Position numbers and translations under genes: made by a program. Shown here piece after piece: positions 57,688 to 64,000 of a stretch of DNA of 64,000 nt. Each line of letters begins with the position of its first letter. Within the stretch, counting starts at the first letter, position 1. The stretch is taken from positions 248,001 through 312,000 of the forward strand of contig NZ_JAFKON010000001.1 in NCBI RefSeq assembly GCF_022803015.1, given 5' to 3'. Source of the stretch: Arthrobacter humicola (GTDB lineage: Bacteria; Actinomycetota; Actinomycetes; Actinomycetales; Micrococcaceae). A model generated the notes under the pieces. That model saw nothing but the letters and a program-made list of their open reading frames with translations. It did not search any database and was not told the origin of the DNA.

Positions 57688-59907
57688 TCAGCGACACAAC
57701 GCACTATTAAAACCGGGGAAGCACGGCGTGCGGGTCGTAGGGGGCGTGCGGCTCGCGGAGGGCGTCCGGGTCATGGACTCCGGCGGCGCCGGGAAGGGGG
57801 CGGTGGGGTAGTACCCGGCGACCTGCAGCATGTAGTTCGCCCACTGCGGGCCGGCGAGCATGTACCCGTCAATGGCCTTGTAGAACTTGCCGTTGACGGT
57901 GATGTTCTGCCCGGGCCGCTTCTGGCCCTCCAAGGCGTCGCCGAAGAAGGAAGCCGTCGCGAGGCCGCTTGTGTAGCCCACCACCCAGGTGGCGCCATTG
58001 GTATTGGACGTGCCCGTCTTGGCCGCGACCGGGAACCGCTCCTGGACCTTGGGCTTGATGTAAACGCCGGACCCGCGTTTCAGCACGTCCTGCAGCACGG
58101 CGTTCACGCCGCGGGCGACCTCGGGCTTGATCGCCCTGTGACAGGCGCTGGTCTCGGCCGGCAGTTTCTGTCCCGCCGCGTCGTTCACTGCCGAAATGGC
58201 AATCGGTGCGCAGTAGTTTCCGTCGTTGGCGAAGGTGGCAAACGCGTTGGCCAGATGGAGCGGCGCCACGCCGATGGCGCCCAGCAGGTTGCCCAGCTGG
58301 TGCATGTTCACCCGGGCGTTGTCCACGCCGCTGTGGATCCCTGCGGCGTCCACCATCTTCTGGATGCCGCAGAAATCTAGCTGAGTGGCCTCGGCGAAGG
58401 TGGCGGTGTTGATGGAGTTGTAGAGACCGTAGTTGACGGGCATCCTGCGGTAGTACCCGGGGTCGTTGTTCTGCAGGTCATCCGCGGCGCCGAGCTGTTT
58501 TTGGCTGGTGCTGTAGGCGCCGAGCACCCTGCCGCAGCTGGACCTCCATGGAAACCCGAGGGGATAGGACCGCCTGGAGGCGTCCACCATGGCGGTCAGG
58601 GATTTGCCCTCGTTGAGCCATTCGGCAAACGTGAACGGTTTCATGGTGGAACCGGGCTGGAATCCGCCGGCGCCGTTGAGATCGTTGCCGTTGGCGTCCT
58701 TGGAATCGACGTTGAAGTTCAGTTGCGTGTCGAATTTGCCAGGTGCCGGGAGAAACACGGTGTTTTGCGCCATCGCCAGGATCTTGCCGGTGCCGGGTGC
58801 GATGGAGACCATCGCGGCGCCCCATTTGTCCGGGTTCGCCCCGGCCGTGGCATCGACCTGCGCCTGCGCGGCCAATTGGAGCCGGCTGTCCAGGGTGGTG
58901 GTGATGGTCAGGCCGCCGCGGAACAGCTTCCGCTCGCGTTCGCCAATATCCGCGCCGTAGGCCGGGTTGTTGAGAATGAGGTGGGAAACGTAGTCGCAGA
59001 AGTACGGTGCCATTTCCGCGCCGGCGCACCCCTGCCTCCCGGGGGTGATCTTGAGATCCACCGGGGCGGCCACGGCCGCATCGTGCTGCGCTTGGGTGAT
59101 GGCGCCATAGCTGAGCATCTTGGCGAGAACCTGGTTGCGCCGCTGGACGGCGCTTTCCGGATGGACGTCAGGATTGTAGAAACTGGGGCTGTTCACGAGG
59201 CCTGCCAGCAGGGCAGCCTGCGGCAGGGTGAGATCCTTGGCAGTGGTGTTGAAGAAGTAGCGGGACGCGGCTTCGATGCCGTAGGCGTCACGGGCGAAAA
59301 ACACGATGTTCAGGTACCCCTCCAGGATCTGATCCTTGGTGTATTTCTTTTCCAGTTCGACGGCGAGCTTCATCTCGCGGATCTTGTCGGCCATGCTCTT
59401 TTGCCCGTTGAGGACAATCTGGTCGCCCTTGTCCGCCGACACGAGGGATTCGTTGAGCACGTTGGTGACGTACTGCTGGGTCAGGGTGGAGGCACCCTGC
59501 CTGCCGCCGTCGGTCAGGTTGGACACCAGCGCCCGGAGAATCCCCTGGGGGTCAATGCCGGCATGTTCGTAGAAGCGGCGGTCCTCGATCGCGACGATCG
59601 CGTCCTTGATGTACGGGGACATCTGGTCGAGCCGGACCTTCACGCGGTTTTCAGCATAGAAGGTGGCGATCGGTTTCCCGTCGGCGGTGAGCACCCTGGT
59701 CGATTCCGACGGCGGATCAACTGTCAGTTCCGAGGGGAGGCTGTTGAACAATTTGATCGAGTCGCTGACGGCGACGCCGGTCGCGGCCACCGTGGGGACC
59801 AGAAGGCTGGCGGCCAGGACGCCGCAAACCGCGCTCGCCGTCAGGAAGCCGAACAGCCTCCACAGGGTCGCGGCTACTAGGGATCCGGTGCTTTTCCTGG
59901 GCGACAT
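57688..59907 (-). CDS. Class A penicillin-binding protein (glycosyltransferase-transpeptidase)
   Basis: 739 residues from the ATG at 59907. One N-terminal membrane helix (~10-45) anchors a GT51 domain (~70-245) with catalytic E108 in 'AIEDRRFYEH' and 'GASTLTQQYV'. The transpeptidase domain (~360-680) has all three motifs: S420-x-x-K423 in 'PGSTMKPFT', S498-I-N500, and K630-T-G. A Pro/Thr-rich tail ends the chain ('PTAPFPAPPESMTRTP'). It polymerises and cross-links peptidoglycan on the outer face of the membrane. It is of the PonA type seen in actinobacteria. A LURP-one gene lies 14 bases upstream on the same strand. Confidence 0.94.
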   Translation of the reverse strand: MSPRKSTGSLVAATLWRLFGFLTASAVCGVLAASLLVPTVAATGVAVSDSIKLFNSLPSELTVDPPSESTRVLTADGKPIATFYAENRVKVRLDQMSPYIKDAIVAIEDRRFYEHAGIDPQGILRALVSNLTDGGRQGASTLTQQYVTNVLNESLVSADKGDQIVLNGQKSMADKIREMKLAVELEKKYTKDQILEGYLNIVFFARDAYGIEAASRYFFNTTAKDLTLPQAALLAGLVNSPSFYNPDVHPESAVQRRNQVLAKMLSYGAITQAQHDAAVAAPVDLKITPGRQGCAGAEMAPYFCDYVSHLILNNPAYGADIGERERKLFRGGLTITTTLDSRLQLAAQAQVDATAGANPDKWGAAMVSIAPGTGKILAMAQNTVFLPAPGKFDTQLNFNVDSKDANGNDLNGAGGFQPGSTMKPFTFAEWLNEGKSLTAMVDASRRSYPLGFPWRSSCGRVLGAYSTSQKQLGAADDLQNNDPGYYRRMPVNYGLYNSINTATFAEATQLDFCGIQKMVDAAGIHSGVDNARVNMHQLGNLLGAIGVAPLHLANAFATFANDGNYCAPIAISAVNDAAGQKLPAETSACHRAIKPEVARGVNAVLQDVLKRGSGVYIKPKVQERFPVAAKTGTSNTNGATWVVGYTSGLATASFFGDALEGQKRPGQNITVNGKFYKAIDGYMLAGPQWANYMLQVAGYYPTAPFPAPPESMTRTPSASRTPPTTRTPCFPGFNSALCR

Positions 59908-59921
59908 GGTGCCTGGACAGG

Positions 59922-60425
59922 CTAGGTCAAGGAGTCGATGGCGACGGTGATCGCCAGGAGGAGCGGGACGTCCTCGCCGCCCGCGATTTCGACGCCGTAG
60001 GACTCGCGCACGCGGAACCACTTCTTGGAGATCGTGGCGACCGTATGGCCGTCGCGCTCGATCTCGTACTCGTGGTCGACGATGTTGCCGTGTGCCTTCA
60101 TGTCGGGGCCGCCTTGAACGTCGATCGAGAAGCGGTCCCGGAACCCTACCAGGGCCTTGTGCACCGTCGCGGCGGTGTCGCCGCCGCGTTCGATGGCCAC
60201 CTTGTCCCGGACCGAGAGCTTGCGCTCCTGGATGCGCGCCACCTCGTTTCCCGAGGCGTCCTCCAAAACGAACGTGTCCCGGATTCGGACCGCCTTGCCG
60301 TTGACCTTGTAGGCGCGTTGGCCGTGGCTGTCTTCGATCCAGAAGTCGTCCCCGATCGACAGCAGTTTCTCGCGCATCTGAAACCGCTCGCCCATGGGTT
60401 CGTCATGCCGGTGCCGCAATAGTCC
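59922..60425 (-). CDS. LURP-one-related (scramblase/Tubby-like) protein
   Basis: 167 residues from the ATG at 60425, preceded by GGTCAGGG. The repeated short strands match the LURP-one/Tubby-C barrel: 'FQMREKLLSIGDDFWIEDSH', then 'AYKVNGKAVRIRDTFVLEDA', then 'GNEVARIQERKLSVRDKVAI', then 'ISKKWFRVRESYGVEI'. Its function in bacteria is unknown; it may bind membrane lipids. The PBP gene follows after 14 bases, so they are probably one transcript. The gene is divergent from a tetR gene. Confidence 0.88.
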   Translation of the reverse strand, partial: GLLRHRHDEPMGERFQMREKLLSIGDDFWIEDSHGQRAYKVNGKAVRIRDTFVLEDASGNEVARIQERKLSVRDKVAIERGGDTAATVHKALVGFRDRFSIDVQGGPDMKAHGNIVDHEYEIERDGHTVATISKKWFRVRESYGVEIAGGEDVPLLLAITVAIDSLT

Positions 60426-60554
60426 CATGCCCTGACCATAGGACCGCTCCGCCGGCCGGCACCTCACCCGAACCGGATGGTCCGGGCCGCTGAAGTGTTC
60501 TCGCTGGTAACCTGAACATCATTGTTTGAGTAGTCGAAGGGGCTGGGAGGGCCG

Positions 60555-61163
60555 GTGCCGGAAGTGCAGAAAGAACGCACCAAGCGGGCGGACGCCGTCC
60601 GGAACAAAGATGCCATCATTGACGCCGCGTTGACACGCCTCAGTGACAATCCCGGGGCAAGCATGGCTGAAATTGCTCGGGTTGCGGGGGTGGGCAGGGT
60701 GACCCTCTACGGGCACTTCGCAGACCGGAAGGACCTGGTTGGCGCCGTGTTCGAGAGGGCCATGGACCGCGCCGAGGCCGAACTCGCCGCTGTAGACATC
60801 GAGCAAGACACCTGGAACTCCCTGCAGGAGATCGTCCAGTCATCCTGGCGGGTCCTCCATCAATTCAACGCGCTTTTGGCGGCGGCCGAACCATACCTCT
60901 CAGCCGACCAAATCAGGGCTCACCACGACAAGCCGCTGGCCCGGGTGGTGTCGGTACTGGAAAAGGGCAGGAGTGAGGGGATCTTCCGTACCGATCATTC
61001 CCTCACGTGGCAGGCCGCCTGCTTCTACGCCATCCTCCACAGCGCGGCGGCCGAAATCCGGGCGGAACGACTGGATGAGGTGGCGGCGGCAAAGATCCTT
61101 CCGTCAACGATCCGGGCCCTCCTGGTCCCGCCGGACCTGCCGACCGATAAATCTCTCCACTAG
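60555..61163 (+). CDS. TetR-family regulator
   Basis: 202 residues, GTG start with GGGAGGG upstream. The N-terminal helix-turn-helix is clear ('NKDAIIDAALTRLSDNPGAS', 'MAEIARVAGVGRVTLYGHFA', 'DRKDLVGAVFERA'). The C-terminal helical domain binds an unknown ligand. Its gene is divergent from LURP-one/PBP across ~130 bases, and convergent with an alpha/beta-hydrolase gene whose stop lies two bases from its own. Its target is probably one of these neighbours. No clear palindrome was found in the divergent region. Confidence 0.9.
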   Translation: MPEVQKERTKRADAVRNKDAIIDAALTRLSDNPGASMAEIARVAGVGRVTLYGHFADRKDLVGAVFERAMDRAEAELAAVDIEQDTWNSLQEIVQSSWRVLHQFNALLAAAEPYLSADQIRAHHDKPLARVVSVLEKGRSEGIFRTDHSLTWQAACFYAILHSAAAEIRAERLDEVAAAKILPSTIRALLVPPDLPTDKSLH

Positions 61164-61165
61164 AT

Positions 61166-62182
61166 CTACTGGGTGCCGCCGTGGCGCAGGAACTCGGTGA
61201 TCTTCTTTGCCATGGCCTTGGACTGCGTCCAGTGCAGGTAGTGCTCGCCCCCAAGGACCACCAGCTCGTGGCGCCGTACGTTGGCCAGCTGCCGTTCGTG
61301 CGCGCCGTACCAGTCCGGCTGCTGGTTCATCGTGTCCTGTGACAGGAAGTAGAGCACCGGAAGGGCGTCGGGGTAGCGGAGATCCTGGAGCTTGGCGGCA
61401 TTCTCGCCCATCCGGAGAGTTTCATCAGTGACTGCCGGGTTGCCGAAGTTCCAGCTCGCTATCTGACGCATTTGTTGGCGTTCAGCTGCCGTGAAGCTGC
61501 CGCCGCCGGGTTCTCCAAAACCCAGCGCCGTGGCCCAGCGGACCAGGCCTGTGGTCGAGGGTGCATGCGCCCACCAGTAGTCCGCTGCAGGCACCTCGGC
61601 GTGGTCGGTGGTTCCGCCCGTAGACATCCTGCTGGCCGGGACGGTGGGGTCGATGCCGATAACGGCGGACACCTCCGCTGGATACTTGTTCGCGTAGTAC
61701 AGCGTGGAAAAGCCGGCGATCGAGTGGCCCATGAGAGTGTAGGGCGCCCTGATGCCGAGCTTTGACAGCACTTCATGAAGTTCTTCGGCGATGTTTTCTA
61801 CGGTCCTTGGCCGGGCAGTCATGTCGCTTAAGCCGTAGCCGAATCCCTCAACAATCACTGTTCGGAAGCCGCGCATTTCCCGGACCAAGGGGGCAAAATC
61901 GAGCCCCGGGGCAGGGGTCCCGAGTCCACTGAGCAGCACGACCGTCGGCCCGGTCTCGCCGGTGCGGATGACATTGATGGTTCCCTCAATGAGGTGAACC
62001 TTTTCGCCGTATGCGACCGTGTGGGACTTTTCGATCTGTTCCAGGATGATATTGGCCGACGTCGAGGCGGCGAGCAAGCCGGCAACGCTCAGCGCCACCA
62101 CCCCCGCCATGCGCAGGCCCCGCCTCCACCGACGCCTGCGGGGCGGATTGTCCAGGGCTGGGCGGGTAGGGCGCGGCATCAT
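61166..62182 (-). CDS. Membrane-anchored or secreted alpha/beta-hydrolase
   Basis: 338 residues. A basic N-terminus and a hydrophobic helix ('MAGVVALSVAGLLAASTSA', ~25-43) form an anchor or uncleaved signal. The hydrolase fold begins 'HLIEGTINVIRTGETGPTVV' and has 'LLSGLGTPAP' (oxyanion loop, where HG is replaced by SG). The nucleophile Ser is in 'LMGHSIAGFSTLYYA' and the base His in 'VVLGGEHYLHWTQS'. Substrates are unknown; such proteins are often esterases or peptidases at the cell surface. Its start region faces a ~400-base intergenic stretch. The gene is convergent with the tetR gene. Confidence 0.88.
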   Translation of the reverse strand: MMPRPTRPALDNPPRRRRWRRGLRMAGVVALSVAGLLAASTSANIILEQIEKSHTVAYGEKVHLIEGTINVIRTGETGPTVVLLSGLGTPAPGLDFAPLVREMRGFRTVIVEGFGYGLSDMTARPRTVENIAEELHEVLSKLGIRAPYTLMGHSIAGFSTLYYANKYPAEVSAVIGIDPTVPASRMSTGGTTDHAEVPAADYWWAHAPSTTGLVRWATALGFGEPGGGSFTAAERQQMRQIASWNFGNPAVTDETLRMGENAAKLQDLRYPDALPVLYFLSQDTMNQQPDWYGAHERQLANVRRHELVVLGGEHYLHWTQSKAMAKKITEFLRHGGTQ

Positions 62183-62586
62183 GGCAAGACTCCAGAACGA
62201 AGGAACTGAGGTAGGCGGTGCGACGTCTCCGCGCTGGGACCGGTCCGGTCAGGCACTTTTGTTGACCAAAATAAATTATACAGCGCTGTTTGAGATAAAG
62301 CTCTGGTTGATCATGCCCAAGCTTTTTACAACCCCCGCCCACACGCCATGAGAATCAATTCTGCCCGCGCAGCCGTAAGCCCCTGATCCTCACGGCCGGC
62401 TGGTTGGCGGTGGGCCTCCCGGCACCAGCCCGGCCATCGACCGCGCCGGAACGAGCCTGTCCGCCGTCGACCTCGCCGGAAGTCCCGTGCCCCAGGACGG
62501 GGACTGCAACGGGACGGCCGCTGCCGATTCGGGGGCCTACGAGTTCGACTCGCCCAGCTGCTGACCTACGTTGTGCCAGCATCGGC
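62183..62586. promoter_or_regulatory. Intergenic region upstream of the alpha/beta-hydrolase gene
   Basis: About 400 bases with no supported gene. An AT-rich block (62265-62310), unusual for this genome, contains a perfect 10-bp palindrome ACAGCGCTGT (62280-62289). It is a likely promoter/operator for the hydrolase gene at its left. The right part shows nothing I can interpret. Confidence 0.4.
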
Positions 62587-63696
62587 TCAGCTGGTGCCGG
62601 CGTGGCTCCAGCGCTGCTCGATCCGGCCAAATTTCCAGACGGCGAGCGCGATCAGCCAGATGATGACGAAGAGGCCGACGATGATGTACCCGACGTTTTC
62701 GAGGTCCAGCGAACCGATGGCGGCCGCCGGCCCCGATTCGAGTCCCAACTTGTCCGCCACGAGCCCAAGCAGCACGGTGACACCGACCACCAGGGCCACA
62801 ATCACCGAGAGCACCGTGACTGTGAGGTTGTAGAAGACCTTGCGGACCGGCTTCAGGAACGCCCACCCATAAGCCCTCGACATGAACACGCCGTCGGCGG
62901 TGTCGAAAATGCTCATTCCGGAGGCGAACAGCACCGGCAGGACCAGGATGGCGTACCAGGGCAGGGAGAAGGCCGCGGAACCGGCGGCGAGCACGAGCAG
63001 GGCTACCTGGGAGGCAGTGTCGAATCCCAGGCCCATCAGCAGACCGACGGGATAGATGTGCCATGGCTTGGTGATCCGCCGGATGGTTCCGCCGAGGAGC
63101 CTTGCCAGGAAGCCCCGGTTGTTGAGCTGGTGCTCAAGCTCAGCCTCGTCCAGTTCCCCGGTCCGCATTCCGCGGAACACCCGGGCGATGCCGACCACCG
63201 AGACGAGGTTCATCAGGCCGATCAGGATCAGGAACGTTCCAGCCACGACGCTTCCCACCAGTCCAAGCGTCTGCATCAGCGCCGAGTCCCCGTCCTGCAC
63301 GGTGCCGGCCATGGCCCTCGCGCCGAGGGCCAGGAGCAGCGCCGCGCCGAACACCACGGTGGAGTGGCCCAGCGAGAACCAGAAGCCCACCCCCAGCGCG
63401 GCCTTTCCCTCGCCGACCAGCTTGCGGGTGGTGTTGTCGATGACGGCGATGTGGTCGGCGTCGAACGCGTGCCGCACCCCCAGCAGAAAGGCGGTAACGC
63501 CCAGCCCCACCCCGTACACGCCGGAGCGGCCCAGCGCGAAGTTCTGCGGAGCCACGGCCAGGGTCAGCACACTCCAGCCGACCACATTGAGCAGGAAGAC
63601 GAAGCCGGTGATGCCGGCGAGATGGAACTTGTCCCGGCGTTCCCAGCGACTGGACGTCGCCCGAACCGGCTGCGCTACAGGCAACAAGTTGCTCAT
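62587..63696 (-). CDS. NiCoT-family nickel/cobalt permease
   Basis: 369 residues from the ATG at 63696. Eight membrane helices are expected. The family signature in helix II is intact ('RHAFDADHIAVIDNTTR', the H-A-x-D-A-D-H-I motif). The second signature 'GLLMGLGFDTASQVALL' is also present. 'FWFSLGHSTVVF' completes the metal path. The enzyme family (NixA, HoxN, NicT) imports Ni2+ or Co2+ for urease, hydrogenase or cobalamin. Metal preference cannot be read from sequence. I looked for a cobalamin riboswitch upstream and saw none. It is a single-gene unit. Confidence 0.92.
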   Translation of the reverse strand: MSNLLPVAQPVRATSSRWERRDKFHLAGITGFVFLLNVVGWSVLTLAVAPQNFALGRSGVYGVGLGVTAFLLGVRHAFDADHIAVIDNTTRKLVGEGKAALGVGFWFSLGHSTVVFGAALLLALGARAMAGTVQDGDSALMQTLGLVGSVVAGTFLILIGLMNLVSVVGIARVFRGMRTGELDEAELEHQLNNRGFLARLLGGTIRRITKPWHIYPVGLLMGLGFDTASQVALLVLAAGSAAFSLPWYAILVLPVLFASGMSIFDTADGVFMSRAYGWAFLKPVRKVFYNLTVTVLSVIVALVVGVTVLLGLVADKLGLESGPAAAIGSLDLENVGYIIVGLFVIIWLIALAVWKFGRIEQRWSHAGTS

Positions 63697-63857
63697 AATC
63701 CGTAAGGGTAGGCGCGGGGGTCGCCGCTGCCAAGACCTGGCGGACTGCGGAACTGCGCGTGGCCGTGTTGCCCCCGGCACCGTCTCGGCTTGCGCGGTTG
63801 GCACGGCGATGCCCGGCCCTATCCGCCGGTGCGGCCTCCATGCAAGCATGGGGATCA

Positions 63858-63889
63858 CCGATCATGCACAGCACTCCGATCATGCACAG
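63858..63889. repeat. 14-bp direct repeat in the divergent gap between the NiCoT gene and the last gene
   Basis: CCGATCATGCACAG occurs at 63858-63871 and 63876-63889, an 18-base period. A palindrome CATGCAAGCATG precedes it, sharing the ATGCA core. The repeats end 12 bases before the last ATG, so they overlap its likely promoter or leader. Confidence 0.6.
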
Positions 63890-63901
63890 GGAGGGGACGC
63901 G

Positions 63902-64000
63902 ATGAAATCCAATGAACTGCTGCTGGATGCCTTCGGCCGGATCCGTGAGACGGTGGACGCGGCCCTGGCCGGGGTGGATGATGCCACCCTGCTCCGACGG
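63902..64000 (+). CDS. Start of a DinB-like (DUF664/mycothiol-type) protein, cut by the window end
   Basis: Only 33 codons are visible. A very good ribosome site, GGGAGGGG, lies six bases before the ATG. The sequence 'MKSNELLLDAFGRIRETVDA' followed by 'LAGVDDATLL' matches the first helix of DinB-like four-helix-bundle proteins of the DUF664 type, which are common in actinobacteria. The metal-binding His residues would lie further right. The family call rests on a short segment. Confidence 0.6.
   Translation, partial: MKSNELLLDAFGRIRETVDAALAGVDDATLLRR

Noticed and set aside
63697..63901. A cobalamin or nickel/cobalt riboswitch before the NiCoT gene
   Set aside because: I looked for the B12-box and the paired elements of a NiCo riboswitch and found no convincing match; only short repeats are present.
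1..64000. CRISPR arrays, tRNA and rRNA genes
   Set aside because: No regularly spaced repeat cluster, cloverleaf-like segment with a T-loop consensus, or rRNA signature was recognised on either strand.

Overview
The window is GC-rich DNA with GTG/TTG starts, many 4-bp stop/start overlaps, a DUF222/HNH (13E12-type) endonuclease gene, DUF4193, WS/DGAT, LURP-one and TTT-transporter genes. This gene content suggests a soil actinobacterium of the Arthrobacter/Pseudarthrobacter type (Micrococcaceae). That placement rests on gene content alone. No rRNA or tRNA gene and no CRISPR array was seen.

Bases 1-20,300 are an accessory, defence-rich region. It opens with the C-terminal part of a large helical-repeat protein and a small putative acetyltransferase. 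A type I restriction-modification operon follows (hsdM, hsdS, an Mrr-type nuclease gene, hsdR). After that come eroded DNA (a HAD-phosphatase gene with an in-frame amber codon and an IS481-family remnant) and an IS110-family element with a structured leader that could be a bridge RNA. The most notable locus is at 13,980-18,982: a caspase-STAND NTPase-WD40 protein whose TGA stop overlaps the TTG start of an alpha/beta-hydrolase gene. I read this pair as a candidate NLR-like immune or programmed-cell-death module. Codon use here and in the first gene looks less GC-biased than on the right, which fits horizontal transfer.

Bases 20,400-38,900 hold mixed metabolic and housekeeping genes. They include a Baeyer-Villiger monooxygenase fused to an esterase, divergent from a TetR gene across two perfect palindromes, with a 3-hydroxyacyl-CoA dehydrogenase downstream. 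Others are an SDR, an NTF2-like protein, a phospholipase D-like protein, the DUF222/HNH endonuclease, an exported gamma-glutamyltransferase and an exported M1 aminopeptidase. There is also an internally deleted ABC transporter remnant, and a MarR gene that appears to be leaderless, facing a membrane protein gene.

Bases 38,980-52,150 form an aldarate (glucarate/galactarate) catabolic supercluster. It encodes two enolase-superfamily dehydratases, KdgD, a 2-ketoglutarate semialdehyde dehydrogenase, a GntR and a LysR regulator, and three unrelated transporters (MFS, AEC, TctCBA) plus a universal stress protein. Together they would convert hexarates through 5-keto-4-deoxyglucarate and 2-ketoglutarate semialdehyde to 2-ketoglutarate. 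Three promoters in the cluster (kdgD, the MFS gene, tctC) share the same 31-bp element directly abutting a -35/19-bp/-10 promoter, which points to one regulon. A GntR/FadR-type operator lies before the galactarate-type dehydratase.

Bases 52,500-64,000 are mainly cell-envelope and lipid genes: cardiolipin synthase, a TM2 protein, a WS/DGAT acyltransferase, two small proteins of unknown function, a class A penicillin-binding protein, a LURP-one protein, a TetR regulator, an exported alpha/beta hydrolase, a NiCoT nickel/cobalt permease, and the start of a DinB-like gene cut by the window end.
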